Assembly: GCF_038396675.1 (NCBI RefSeq)
Contig: NC_088932.1
Span: 23,994,501-24,058,500, forward strand
Direction: 5' to 3'
Source of the DNA: Hydra vulgaris
Taxonomy: Eukaryota; Cnidaria; Hydrozoa; Anthoathecata; Hydridae
DNA length: 64,000 bases
In this document: piece after piece, positions 51,550-63,910 of the stretch
How the letters are laid out: each line of letters begins with the position of its first letter
Numbering within the stretch: the first letter of the stretch is position 1
The notes under the pieces: model-generated
The model's input: the letters and a program-made list of their open reading frames with translations, nothing else
What the model was told of the DNA's origin: nothing
Database searches by the model: none
Program-made: the position numbers and the translations under genes

Positions 51550-52409
51550 ATATATAAGCATTGAGCCACTTCACACTGTTTGCAGATATGATCGTTTGTT
51601 AAAAAAAAGATTGATGTAAAACAGCCCAACATTCATGTATATAACCAATACATGGGTGGCATAGATAAGTTGGATATGATGTGTGCATTGTACAAGCCAA
51701 GATTAAGAACACGAAGATGGTACATACAGGCTTGGACGGGAATGGCGTGCGATCACGCGCTTGGTTTGACCACGCATATTATATATATTTTTGAAAATAT
51801 AACCACGGTTGCTTTTAAGTTTTAGAAATGAGTCGATAAAAAACTGTTTAAAATAGCGTTAGAAATAACTTTTTATTGTATTTCAAGTTGATCGTTGATC
51901 TTTTTAAAAACTTTTATATTACGTGAAGATTTTTAAATACTATTACTATTTTTTTAAACTATAATAATAAAATACGACATATAAAACATTTTTAAATAAA
52001 TCAATTAGTTACTTGCAATGATTCTTAAAAGTGGACACTTTGTATTTAAAATATCCAAGAATGTTATTTGAATTTTTTTTTATTGTATAAGAAGTCGACA
52101 AAAATAGGCGTCACGCTCAGTTGAACTAATTGGTAGAAGTTAAAAATTGTTTGCACTCTCGCGCAGTGATTTTAAAAGTATTATAGTGTTTTTTTTATAG
52201 TGTATTTTTTATAGTATTATAGTGTATTTTTGAATGAAAATATCCGCGGAAGAGAGTTAATGATCTTTTATTTATAATTAATATTTGTTGTGACAGCCTT
52301 TATGGACGAAATGCATGTATATTTTATGATAAATGTAAAAGCTCTGATTTTTTTAAATGTATTTTGTTGGATTAAAAAAAACGGAATTGAGAAGACAAAT
52401 ACAATAACT

Positions 52410-54919
52410 TTAATAGTCCGATTCAGATGTTGAGCTATATTCGTCGTCAATGGAGCTTTCGTCGGAACTATCGATTGTTTCTAGTGCAGCATCAGTGTCC
52501 TCCATTGATTCAAGGCGAACCCCCCTGCGTTTATTTAGGTATATATTGAGGGTACTATTCAAAATATCATCTCGTTCTTCTACGGTAAAATTTGGATCAT
52601 TCCCGCCTATCAATATTGCGTCTTCCATTGTCTGGTTGCTCATTTTTAAACGACGATCACTTAGTATCAGGGTTAGTATACTGAAAATCCGTTCCACAGA
52701 CGAGTTTGAGCAAGAAATGCACATTATTAGTTCAACAAGATAAAGAAGGTTTGGGAAAGTTTTTCTATAATCAACAAAAATTTTCTCCCATAGCAGCGCT
52801 GTTGTAACTCCTTTATACTTTGTGTTTATTAATAATTTAAAAGCATTCCATTCAGAGAGAACCATTTCAACTTTTAATCCTGCGTATTCTAAAGGAATTT
52901 TAAATTCCCTTATTAATAAAGAGATGCTAGCATCGCCGTACATATTGTCTGCTGTCCAAAATTGGGGATCCAACCAACTCATTGATTCAAAGACCGTGTT
53001 TGACAACGAATTAAATCTATCGTCAATTAATGGTTTAATGATGTTGGCTGCAGTTTTTCTAACTTCTATAGCAGCATTAATACTATCAAAGTTAATGTTA
53101 GTCATATCGTAAAGCTCAATGTCAACAAATTCTGCATTTGTTTTTTTTAACTCGTGGCCATCTTTGAAATAAGAAGAAACAAGAGTAGTTGTATCATCTT
53201 TGTACTTGATTCTAAATTTTAGTAAATATGAATCAAGTATATCGTCTATTGTTTCATTACTTAATTCAACCAAGTAATCCTTAGTTAGATCTATGGCTGG
53301 TTTTACCTCGTGCACCATCAACGCTTTTTTTTCGAAAACCAATGATAACGGGCTCAATTTCTCTAAGACGTCTAAGTAACCGCAAAACATGCATAACAGT
53401 CGGTAGTCATGCAAACGTTTGGAGATTCCGAAAAGTTTAGCGCGCATTTCTGCTGTGGTATTGCGATTGACAAGTGCGTTGTCAAAGCCTACAATAATTG
53501 CAGGCCAGTTATGTACCAATCTTGTCAATCCTCGTCTTCTGTGACTAACAAAGCGCGTTCCTGATATTTTGGGCAAGGTGTAATATGTAATATTTAGTGC
53601 CTCTGCTGCTTTTTTAACTTCACTTTTTAATTTTCCAGAATTGCGAAATAAATGGAATATGGTAGTATAAAATTGATCACAATCTCTATATTGAACAATA
53701 TTTCTTGCACTATCTTTAATTGCCAGTTCCAAACGGTGGTTCACGCAGTGCATTTTAACTAGCCATGTTCTGTTGTTTTTCATTTGAGTTAAGACCCCAT
53801 TATACATGTCTAAGTTATAGCTAGCTCCGTCAGAAGTAGCGCTGACAAGTTTATTTTTATATGCATCTGCAGTTAAAGGAATATTTCCTTATTCATTAAA
53901 AATGCTGTCAATAGCCTTTTTAATGACATTAGCGTTCACACCACCCAAACTGTTCATCTCTAGTAAAGGTACTACAAGATAAGCAGGTATGCCATCTCGT
54001 TCAACACGAACAAGAACCAACTCTTTCTCATCCTTTGTTTTTCGTGCTTGAGAGCCATCAGAAAGTATGGAGAAAAGTTTTTCTCTTTAACAATTTTAGC
54101 AATTTTTTCTTTAATGGCATTAGCAATGAAGGAGATAAATTGACGTGCTAAATATAAATGAAAATTAATTTGATCTTTGTTAATTTCTTAAATAATATCA
54201 AATTAATTTAAAAAATTAATTACCTGCTCGATTGTGGCCTTTTCCTTCTACAAGTTGCACACCATTAAGTCTTTGGCATTTGATAAGTACTTCAAAATGA
54301 CTATGGGGCATGCTTGGTTTTAAAGCCATTTCGTATGCTGTTTTTATCATCTTAAAATACCCTTCACGAATGTTTTGCTTATTATATAAAGATTTCTGGT
54401 TATCTGGATTTATAATGTGGCCTATTCCAGTTTCTTCAGTTGGGTTTCTCTTATCGATTTCCAGCGCCAGTTTATGAATATGACCTTCAAGATGACGATC
54501 AACCTATTTTAAAAATCAAAATTTAAAAATTAAAAACTTAATATAAAGACAAATTTATAAATTATCGCGGGAAAAATATTGTACTAAATATTTGTGAATT
54601 AAGTAAGTAAAAACTTAGTTGAAATTATTTACTGTATTTGCAAATTCAAATGAGCTTTTAATTTTAATCTTACATGATGTTTTGTTACCACACTAGTTCC
54701 CTCCATAAACGCCTTCAAAAAACCAACCATTACTCCTCTAACTGAATGATCACTTAAAATAGCAAACTTATTTCTTGCGCAAACCTTACACCATATTTTA
54801 ATAACTAATCCGTTTTCTTCAGTGTAACCGATAAATTCCTCTTTCCCCCACAACAGAAATGTTTTTAAGCTCTTTGATATTGGCTTATTAAATTTAGTTA
54901 TTTTTGCCGCCGATGCCAT
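52410..54919 (-). pseudogene. hAT transposase (KIAA1586/ZNF862-like), nearly intact
   Basis: Exon 1 (from MASAAK at 54919 to about 54632) carries a BED-like finger: WCKVCARNK, then VTKHHVRLKLKAH. A second exon (about 54506-54223, acceptor TTTAAAATAG, donor GTAATT) encodes VDRHLEGHIHKLALEIDK to KGHNRAG. The third (about 54156-52410, acceptor TTATATTTAG) holds the RNase-H-like core with TSDGASYN, MHCVNHRLELAIKDS, GTRFVSHRRRGL and the dimerisation block SSVERIFSILTLILSDRRLK. Two lesions are visible: a missing base near 54075-54085 and TAA at 53889-53891. 52410-53807 is open for 465 codons. Boundaries of exon 1 are the least certain. Confidence 0.9.
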
Positions 54920-55176
54920 TTTTAAAACCTTCAATACTTAAACTTATATTTAATTTTTAATCTGTACAAATCTTCCACTTGCTGCGAAACGCTTTAATAA
55001 CCTAATTTCTTTTGTTTATGAAATTATAATATTGCATTGTAATAATGTAATAATTGAAAGAATTCGCTTAGTAAGAACTATTTCTAATTGCTTTTTATTT
55101 TACTAATCATTGCTTGAAACGATTGAAAATTACTATTTTAAAAAGACTTTAAAATAGATTTAGTTATTAAATATTT

Positions 55177-55177
<1 letters not shown>

Positions 55178-55271
<94 letters not shown>

Positions 55272-55272
55272 T

Positions 55273-55347
<75 letters not shown>
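55178..55347. repeat. (TA)n microsatellite inside the hAT element
   Basis: TA repeats with a few GTA and TTTA interruptions. Confidence 0.97.
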
Positions 55348-55354
<7 letters not shown>

Positions 55355-56371
55355 TAATATATATACTCTTGTTTATTTATTAAATGGTCGTTAAAAGTGA
55401 TTTGTAAACGCGTTTCTGAAACTTTTATAAAACATCACAGAAGATAAAAGTTAATTATTTGAAACGTAAAAGCGTAACTTAAAATAACTATCGCCTCGAG
55501 TTCGATTTTTTTTAGTTTAGTTAAAGTTTTTTTTATCTTTTTCGTTAATATTCTTTTTTTTTTATATTTATTTAATGTTCCTTTTAATTTAGTTTAGTTA
55601 ATATTTTTTTAACGCATTCTCAACTGCTTTAAAAAAACCTAACTTCATATTGTCAAAAACGTCTAAGCAACCATGGTCAAATTATATAAATTTTTTTTTA
55701 TGTGTGTGGTCAAACAAAACGCGTAATTGCACGCCATTCCCGTCCAAGCCTGTACATATATATTTGGTTACATACGATTCAAATTGCTGTTGTTAATCAT
55801 GGTTTTTATACCGATGCGATTTAAAGAGTTGTAGACCCAATACTAAATTTATGCAATTGCAATGCTTTATTGCAGAAGTTGCAGAGAGTCTGATCAAAGT
55901 AACATCATCTCGTGGAAGACCATCTTTAGATAATATTGCACAACCTCCAAAAAAGAATGCTCGGGTTCAAGGAAATCCTTCTAATAATATAAGAAAGGAT
56001 GGCTTTGATCATATGTCATGTTACAATGAAAAAAGACCGAGGTGTCTGTCCTGTAAGTCAGGACTTTCATATATAAGCTGTAAAAAATGCAATGCATGGC
56101 TTTGTTTTAAGAAAGAAAGAAACTGTTTTGAAGTTTTTCATAACCTTTTTATGAATGTGCTAAAATGTTTATGTTATATGTATGTTTAATATAAATATTT
56201 TGATAAATAATTACCCGTTGTATCATATCTGATACAACTCAAAAAAGAGCCTAGTCATCATTTTTTTATCTCAAATTTTTTTCTCTAATCAACTAATGCC
56301 ATAAGGGTTACTTATATTAAAAATAAAATTTTTTGGAGTTTTTTAAAGTGTTTTGGGCATTTAAGGGTTAA

Positions 56372-57455
56372 GGTATTTTGGTTTCTACTACACAAGAAAT
56401 TATTCCTTGAATTTAAATTTGACATTAAAAGTAAAAAAATTACGACACTATCAATAATGTCGTCCAAAAAAAGCGTTTTCTAGTTTAAGAAAGGGAGAAA
56501 TGATTGTGAAGCCAAATTCAAAAAGGTCAGCTAGAACATATATTTTTGTTTCTCACAAAGATAAACAAATTTCCTTATGTTAATCTTATTTATTTAATGC
56601 ATTTTGCAATAATAAATAAGTCAAGATTACGCAATTTACATAACCTTTGACCTGTTATTAGTCCTAATACTAAGGGTTAAAATTTTTCATTTGGATGAAG
56701 CTTGACAGTATCTCTATATAGGATCAAGTTTGAGGCTTTATTTTATTTGTAAAAGAAAAAGCCTTTTTTAATGTTAATAAATCATTGTGCCGTGACCAAT
56801 TTTCCAATTTATGAGTTCAATAAGTATTTGTTATCAAACAAAGACTTATTAAAGAAGATGGTTTCAACAAAAATATATATTTGGTATGATTCATCTTCTC
56901 CTGTTTATAGTTCTTGCTCTGTTCCAACAAATGATTTGTCTATGACAGTGAAATTGATAACTTGTGCAAGTGATTAGTTAGATACAAGGAAATAATGGTT
57001 ACAAGATGACAATAGAAACAAGTTGTATAATGAAGATTTAATTCATGGCTTGCATTTATATAGTTTTAATCTTTCGTATATTATTTTGTATGTATATATT
57101 TTGTATGTATTTTGTAAATTATATTGTAAATGGTATATTTCAATATAGAATAACTTATTCTATATTAAAAAATACCGTTTTAAAAGATTTATTTAATCAA
57201 GACTCAATAATTGTAAGACAGTAATAAAATTGAATGTAATTATTTTGCAATTAATTAAATTTTAATTACAAATTCAGCAATTTGCACTAAAAAACGAATG
57301 ACTTTTTTTATTTTTTACGTGCTTTTTTTAAAAAAAAAGGGTTTTTATTTATTTAATTTTCTTACATGGATTCCACTTCTGGTACAACCTTGCTAAATAA
57401 TGGGGACTCCCCATTCATTTAACATGCTTCGTAAAATCTCCACTTTTTCTTTTTT
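56372..57455. other. PSMA1 intron or intergenic DNA without recognised features
   Basis: AT-rich, no coding signal that I recognise. A 68-codon open frame at 56771 shows no motif. Confidence 0.45.
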
Positions 57456-58908
57456 TATATATGTATATATATTATATATAACATATATATTATATATATA
57501 TCAGGGCTTGTGAAGAAGAAAATCATCAAGCGTGTTATATCGTGCTCGTAAAATTAGAATATGTTTTCATCGAGCGTGATTATGTGCGCTTGAGATAACG
57601 TCGGCGAGCGCGATTATGAAAATTGCTGAAAGCCATGCTCATAAAAAGTTTTTTATTTTTTATATCTTTTTTAATTTGTTACATAATTCTTTCAGCAAAA
57701 ATGTTTGAATTAGTATCACACTCATAAAACTACTTCAACGAAGTAGATTTTCATACTTTCAAGCTTCTTGTATATTGTCAGATCGCGATTTTATTTTTAA
57801 CTATTTATGTTATAAAAAAATAATATCAAACAAAAACGCAACTTCTTATTGGTTTAGTAATGAAGTATAATTTAGTGACTTTGTTTTGCTTCGTTGTTTT
57901 GATATATGTATTTTAAAATGTTACGCTGTAAACTTAATTAATGGTTAATGGTTTTTATGTTTCTTGATATTTTTTATTCAAATTAGTTATTTAATTTTTT
58001 TCAAAAATTTCTTTTTTAAATTACGTTTTTTTTATCTTAAAAAATAACACAAGAATAATTTGAAAATCTTCTTTTTAAAAAACTATTCATTATAAGTTAA
58101 ATAACAGATTTTCCCCTCAACTGTTGTCAATGGTGTTTCCTCTTCAACATTGTCGAAACTGAATGCACCTAATTCATCAGTCATGTCTTCATCAGCACTG
58201 TCTATTTCATCATCGTCATCAAAAATTTGATTTGTAATCAATGTTGTTGCTGTTTTCATATAGTCAACTGGATCATCATCAACTTGAACCACTCGTCTCT
58301 TATTCAAATAAATTTCTTTAGCTCTCTTTTTAATCACGATTATTTCTTCTTTTGACCATCTTCCATGGTTTCCTAATATCATAATGCTATCATTTAGAGT
58401 GTCGTGATTCATAGATCAACGTTGATCTGATAATATGCTAGTTACTGTGCTAAACATTCGCTCCACGCTTGAGTTTTATCCGAAAATAATCAATATAACT
58501 TTTAATAAAATAGGAAACTTTGACTTTTTGTACAAGAAAGTCAACCTCCAAATTTCTTTTGTCTGGCGATTGCGTACCATTGCTTCAAGATTGGTTCTTG
58601 AATGAATCAAAAATAGTTTCCATTCTTGGAAAACTTTTCATTAAAATTGGAATGTTCCAATGTTGTTTTAAAATGCGTGGACAAAAACTTTATTTCTTCC
58701 AAGCCAAACTCTTTGTTGTCAGTCCAGTTCTGCGGGTCGATGAGCCGCATGGCATGATAAATCTCAGACTCTTCCTTTATGGTTGTGAATCTGCTGTTTA
58801 ACGTATTTATAAGTCTTGGTATAACCTTTCTCTTAATATTTCTGACTAAGCATAATGCTTGATCTACGTCAACCAAAGTCATATCTAAGTTTACTATTAT
58901 ATACTAAA

Positions 58909-60587
58909 TTTTACTAATCTATTATAAATTTAACTTTAAATCGAAAAATATAATACATCATTTACGAAAAATGTTTAGGTAAAGAGCTGTAAGATCAATG
59001 GTGTTATAACGATCAAACGTAATGAAAATGGCGCTAGCGGGCATGAATTCGTAAAATACATTGCGATGGCTGTGAGTGAAAAATGTGTCAATATCCTGAA
59101 GGAAGCTCAATTCTTCTCAATTTTGTGCAATGCTAGCCAAGCTCAAAAAACAAAGAAAGAAAAACAGTTAGTTTTGGCAAGAATTGAAAGATGTGGTTCT
59201 CCTTTTTATATGGTTCTGGATCTAGTTGATATTGATAGGTTTGGCGGAGGAGAAGCAGACTCCTTTGTCAAGGAAATCAATAACATTTTTGAAACTGGGG
59301 AATTTAAACTAGACTCCAATGATTACAAAAATAAATTAGTCAGTATAACATCCGATCCGATTTAGTAAAAATATTACTGGGGTGTTTTTGTTTGTCGCCA
59401 AAAAAAAACACCCCAGTAATATTTTTACTAAACTGACCAGACAGTGTTTCAGGTAAGTTATGTTTGCCCTCAATAACCATGTAACGTGTGACATAGCTAT
59501 ATAAAAATTCTAAATCTGTATCGATTTCTTCGAGCTTCAACTCTAGTTCTAAATTTGTTCAGTTGATTGTAGCTAGAATATCATGCGGCAACAGTTCATT
59601 TGCTTCAAATACTTTCGATGCTGGCACAATGATAAACAGCAACAGTGCAAAGATAGTTATATGATTTGAATTTCTTTTTAACCCTTGAACCTTTGCTCTT
59701 GTAGTTATAGGGTTTTTCCGTTCATTTACGTAGTTCTCATAGGCCACTATATAAGCTGGCCAGGACTCCAATAAATTCTTAAAAGCTCTTATATGATGGC
59801 CAACAAACCTCGTTTCTGTTAGTTTTGGTAGAGTGTAATGCGTAGTACCTAAAATATCTAATCTAGTTTAATATTTAAAAATTGAATAATTTACATTTAT
59901 CTTAGAAAAATCCCAGATAATGTAAGAAAGGTAATTTTGTAATGTGTTTTCACTATGAGCCAAGTTCTTGGAAAATAAAATGATTAACTAAAATATAAAT
60001 TATGGTTTTAAGCCACAACATTTTACCGCAAACTTTGCGGTAAACTTTACCTAAAGCTGCAGATGTATTTATTACTTCTTGTTTTATTTTCTCCGAGTTT
60101 CGAAGCATATATTTTCCAAAGTTTACACTTGCACCATCGGATGTTATACTGACTAATTTATTTTTGTAATCATTGGAGTCTAGTTTAAATTCCCCAGTTT
60201 CAAAAATGTTATTGATTTCCTTGACAAAGGAGTCTGCTTCTCCTCCGCCAAACCTATCAATATCAACTAGATCCAGAACCATATAAAAAGGAGAACCACA
60301 TCTTTCAATTCTTGCCAAAACTAACTGTTTTTCTTTCTTTGTTTTTTGAGCTTGGCTAGCATTGCACAAAATTGAGAAGAATTGAGCTTCCTTCAGGATA
60401 TTGACACATTTTTCACTCACAGCCATCGCAATGTATTTTACGAATTCATGCCCGCTAGCGCCATTTTCATTACGTTTGATCGTTATAACACCATTGATCT
60501 TACAGCTCTTTACCTAAACATTTTTCGTAAATGATGTATTATATTTTTCGATTTAAAGTTAAATTTATAATAGATTAGTAAAATTTA
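58909..60587. repeat. Inverted duplication, about 447-bp arms
   Basis: 58909-59355 and 60141-60587 are inverted copies; the encoded 98 residues from MAVSEKCVNI to NKLVSITSD are identical in both. The spacer is about 785 bp. At the inner edge of the left arm lies a further hairpin (59361-59432). Confidence 0.95.
59361..59432. repeat. Hairpin at the inversion junction, 29-bp arms
   Basis: 59361-59389 (TTTAGTAAAAATATTACTGG then GGTGTTTTT) and 59404-59432 are exact reverse complements with a 14-nt loop. The right arm belongs to the transposase coding sequence, so the left arm is the copied one. Confidence 0.92.
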
Positions 60588-61034
60588 CAAAGTTGGAAAC
60601 ATACGAATCAACTATTTTTATTTGAACTAACTATTCAATACTTTATCTAATATATTTAAAATAGTCAACATATCGATAGTTACAATAACAGCAAAGTTTT
60701 TGTGTGGCATAGTTGGCAGAAGGGCCATTTCATAGACACAGTTTAGTTTACTAGTTTCTTTTTTTTTTTTTTTTTTTTTTTTTACTTTATTGCAATATTT
60801 ATTACAATTTAAATAAACAAAACTTTGTTACAATAATAAAAGTTAACAAGTCAAGATATTGTTAAGAAATAAATATTAAAAATAAATATAAAGAACGCGG
60901 ATTACTCAGAGAAGACCATCAGGTCTTGTCACAGAGAAACCGCTAATTGCTTGTGGATAAAAGAACAAACAAAAAAATAAATAAAAAAGAATATACATTA
61001 AATATATACATATACTAATATAAATAAGGGATTT

Positions 61035-62949
61035 TCAAAAAAATTTTAAAATTAAAAAGTAGATTAGTATATTATCAGTTGAAAAAATGAGTTTTTTAAG
61101 ATTTTGTTTAAAAGAATCAAAATTACATTCTTGAGAAAAATCTTTAGAAGTATTTAGAACTATACTATTCCATAAAAATGGTCCGCGAAATGAAATAAAA
61201 AATTTTCCAAAATTAGTTTGAAAAAATGGTTGTCGAATTATATTATCGTTCCTTAAAATATATTTATTTCTATCTCTTTGTAAACACAAGTTACAAAAAG
61301 AAACGAGTGATAGGTAGGTCTTGCATTTATAAATAAAACAAAGAATATTAAAAACATTTAACTCATATATATTGAGTGCTTTCATATCATATAAAAGAGG
61401 TTTGGTGTGAGCAAAACGGCCCTTGAAATTTATAAGGCGTGCTACATGTTTCTGTTGCCGATAGAAAGGTTTAAGTTTACTTTTATAAGTGCTACCCCAA
61501 GCAATGTTTGCATAATTAATATGGCAATGAGTTAACGAATAATATAACTGAATTAAGGTATGTTTATCTAGAAAGTTTCTTATTTTGTATAAAATGCCTA
61601 TACTCTTTGAAATTTTATTGCACAAGTTAGCAATGTGGCTTTTCCAATTAAGATTTTCATCGATATATACACCTAAAAATCTTGTCACTAGAACTCTTTT
61701 AATAATTATGTTATCGATAAAAAGAAAGGGTAAGTTGCTAGGCAGCTGGTGCTTTTTACTATAGGGATGAAAAAGAATCCATTTAGTTTTATCAATATTT
61801 AATGATAGTTTGTATAATCTAAACCATTCGGAAATTTTGGCTAGTTCAATGTTCATGTTGCTAAAAAGTGTAAAAATGTTTTTATGAGAAAGAAATAAGT
61901 TAGAATCATCAGCAAACATATTTGTCATTAGGTTAGAAGCTTTTGGTAGATCATTAATATATATTAGAAATAAGAGGGGTCCTAATATGGATCCTTGAGG
62001 AACTCTACATGAAATATTTAACAAATTAGATAATGCGTTATCATCTGCAAAAACAAATTGTTTCCGATTATATAGGTAACTTTTAAGCCAAATTAATATA
62101 TTTCCAGTAATCCCGTACCACTCCAACTTTTTAAAAAGAGTTTTGTGATCAATAGTATCAAAAGCTTTTGCCAAGTCAATGAAAACACCTTAAGTAAATT
62201 GAGAATTTTCAAATGAGTCAGATATATTTCTTGTAAATTGTAAAATGGCATGTTCAGTGGAATTGTCTTTTTGGGATCCATATTGATTGCTGTATAATAA
62301 ATTGTTTATGGTAAGAATGATTATAAATTTTATTGTACAAAATTCTTTCTAAAACTTTAGAGAATACAGAAAGTAGTGAAATTGGACAATAGTTACTTAT
62401 ATTCTCAACGTTACCACCTTTTAATATTGTTATTGCTAATTTTAGAGCTTGTGGAAAAATTCCCTGTTTAATTGATATCGAAAAAACCTTAAAGGTATAT
62501 CTTTTGAACATCAAATGAACTTATAATAATGTTACCGTTAAAACCATCAGAGCCTACTGCTTTGTTAGATTTCAATATTTTAAATGCAATTTCAAACTCT
62601 CCAAAAGATAATTCAAAAGAGTTCAAGTAAGAGTTTAGAGGGAAACATAGATCAATCATTAAGCTGTTTGCTATAGGAATGTTTTTTGCAAGATTTGGTC
62701 CTACAGACACAAATATTTATTAAACTCTTCCGTAATTTGTCTTTTATCATATAAAAATTCATTATTATGTTTAACCATGTTTGGCAAAGGGTGAGATGCA
62801 CTTTTTTTGCTTCCAGTAATTTCTCTTATTATAAACCAAGTGCGCTTAAAATTTAATTTATATTTATCTAGTAAATTTAAATAATTTTTTTTTTTTTTTG
62901 AGGCTTTCAAAAAGTTTAGCGTAATTTTTATATATAATGTTATTCTCAT
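61035..62949 (-). pseudogene. LINE family B reverse transcriptase, few breaks
   Basis: The open stretch 62174-61035 (379 codons) encodes the palm and thumb: AKAFDTIDHKTLFKKLEWYG, RVPQGSILGPLLFLIYINDL, FADDSNLFLSHKN with the catalytic Asp pair, LNIDKTKWILFHP, and a C-terminal end RGPFLWNSIVLNTSKDF. Upstream, in other frames, are ILKGGNVENISNYCPISLLS (62254-62514), LKSNKAVGSDGFNG (62489-62710) and a linker (62701-62949). Frame changes near 62180, 62270, 62500 and 62705 separate the parts, so the copy is dead but relatively young. Confidence 0.92.
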
Positions 62950-62969
62950 TAGTTTTACATTTTAAGTAA

Positions 62970-63910
62970 TTAATGTATAATTTTTGAAGACTTACACAAA
63001 CCCTTTGAAATCCTAGGCGATTTAATACTTTTAGCTTTAAGATTTAAATTAACTTCAGGGAAATTGGTGTCGTAAATATCATAGAAAGTTTTAAAAAATG
63101 AGTTATAAACTAAGTTTGTATTATCAGAGGCGTTAATAAAGTTCCAATCAATTAAAGATAATTGTTCTTTAAAAGATTCAAGGTTTTTATTTGTAAAAAT
63201 TCGCTTTTTGAAAACTTGTTTTTCATTAGGAAGTAATTTATTATCTATATTTATAGAAAAGAAAGCAGGAAAATGATCAGATATGTCATTTTTAATTATG
63301 CCTTTTTTTAAGGATACGTTAAAAACATCAGTGGTTAAAATATTATCAATTAAAGAAACATTTGATTGAGTAATTCTTGTCGGTTTGCTAATCAAAGTAA
63401 TTGCACCATTTTCGAGATTGCCATTATAAAACCTTTTAATGTTATTATTGACGTGGTATTGAAAACAATCTAAATTCAAATCACCCAATAAGTAGATAAA
63501 TTTATTTTCGCAGTTACTTTTTTTAATAACGTCATTACTTAAAAACGAATTAAAATTTTTAATTTCACCTGAAGGTGGGCGATAACACCAACTTTATTTT
63601 TTAATTTATCGGTTAAAATTTCAATCGTTAAAACCTCTTTATCAGCATCAGTGATGCCCATGTCATGCCGGCTAAAATATTGTAAGTTATTTTTAACATA
63701 AATAAGAACGTCTCCGCCACGCTTAATTGTTTTTTGTGCCAGTGAAATTACATTAAAACCCGGCAGTTCAAAATTGGTAAATTAATTTACGTCATCCAAA
63801 CTGCACCATATTTCTGCTAAGCAGATTATATTAAAAAGATTACTAGTTTCTTCAATAAAATTACTAAAGATTTCAAAAAAATTTTTCTTTGAATATTAAT
63901 GTGAATTGTG
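62970..63910 (-). pseudogene. LINE family B endonuclease domain
   Basis: Reading leftwards: IICLAEIWCSLDDVN near 63820 (catalytic Glu), GGDVLIYVKNNL near 63715, YRPPSGEIKNFNSFL near 63575, LGDLNLDCF near 63480 (Asp and Asn), SLIDNILTTDVF near 63345 and NDISDHFPAFFSINID near 63270 (Asp-His). This is the apurinic-type endonuclease order. A stop near 63782 and a frameshift near 63590 break it. 63911-64000 continues the element without clear motifs. Confidence 0.9.

Larger units (their letters stand above)
51727..55752 (-). mobile_element. hAT-type element, 4026 bp, 6-bp target duplication, inside piggyBac
   Basis: The left terminus is CAGGCTTGGACGGGAATGGC and the right terminus is its exact reverse complement over at least 24 bp; sub-terminal similarity continues for about 90 bp (GTTTGACCAC, ACCACGGTTGCTT / ACCATGGTTGCTT). 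It is flanked by TACATA at 51721-51726 and 55753-55758. Removing it and one copy restores the piggyBac reading RRWYIYIWLHTIQIA. The interior holds a minus-strand transposase and a (TA)n tract. The perfect ends and target duplication point to a young insertion. Confidence 0.95.
49350..56189 (+). pseudogene. piggyBac transposase, interrupted and inactivated
   Basis: Segments 49350-49508, 50460-51720 and 55759-56189 join over the two insertions. An acidic N-terminus (DESDNEFYNE) is followed by a DDE_Tnp_1_7 catalytic domain: DEIMVPFKGKSLLRQYLPKK near 51045 (first Asp), FKVFADNYFTSLPLI near 51270 (second Asp) and MGGIDKLDMM near 51665 (third Asp). The C-terminal zinc-binding region (RCLSCKSG, ISCKKCNAWLC, RNCFEVFH) is at 56040-56150. 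All three Asp are present, but stops lie at 50676, 50981, 51013 and 51107, and a 52-bp insertion adds another at 51524. An acceptor-like CTAG before 49348 hints at an upstream intron. Confidence 0.92.
48884..56367 (+). mobile_element. piggyBac element with exact TTAA ends, carrying two nested transposons
   Basis: The left end CCCTTAATGACCCCAGG and the reverse-complemented right end CCCTTAAATGCCCAAAAC are flanked by TTAA at 48880-48883 and 56368-56371, the piggyBac target site. Near both ends lie palindromes GTATCAnnnTGATAC (48901-48914, 49255-49268, 56220-56234). The 7484-bp length includes a 945-bp MITE (49509-50453) and a 4026-bp hAT (51727-55752) with their duplications, leaving about 2.5 kb of original element. 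It sits in the large PSMA1 intron in the same orientation. Confidence 0.95.
58083..60590 (-). pseudogene. hAT transposase (KIAA1586/ZNF862-like), scrambled
   Basis: Homologous block by block with the gene at 52410-54919. In coding order: 60590-60110 (GHEFVKYIAMAVSEKCVNIL, ASQAQKTKKEKQLVL, NKLVSITSDGASVNFGK), 59771-59440 (WPAYIVAYENYVNERKNPIT to EEIDTDLEFLYSYV), 58882-58607 (KVIPRLINTLNSRF, MRLIDPQNWTDNKEFG) and 58500-58083 (NSSVERMFSTVTSILSDQR, then YLNKRRVVQVDDD). Between the second and third blocks lies an inverted copy of the first (58909-59355). The conserved HCxNHRLEL block between 60050 and 59830 is missing or altered. Confidence 0.87.
57502..60754 (-). mobile_element. Second hAT element of the KIAA1586-like family, rearranged
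   Basis: The left end CAGGGCTTGTGAAGAAG at 57502 follows a (TA)n run and is a good hAT terminus. The gene region (58083-60590) runs on the minus strand. No complementary right end exists before the LINE poly(T) at 60755, so that side is truncated. A large inverted duplication has split the gene. Confidence 0.75.

Noticed and set aside
58607-58882. A separate small host gene
   Set aside because: The block aligns in order with the hAT transposase at 52410-54919, so it is a transposon remnant.
59047-59365. An independent plus-strand gene starting MAVSEKCVN
   Set aside because: It is the inverted copy of the minus-strand transposase segment at 60110-60426.
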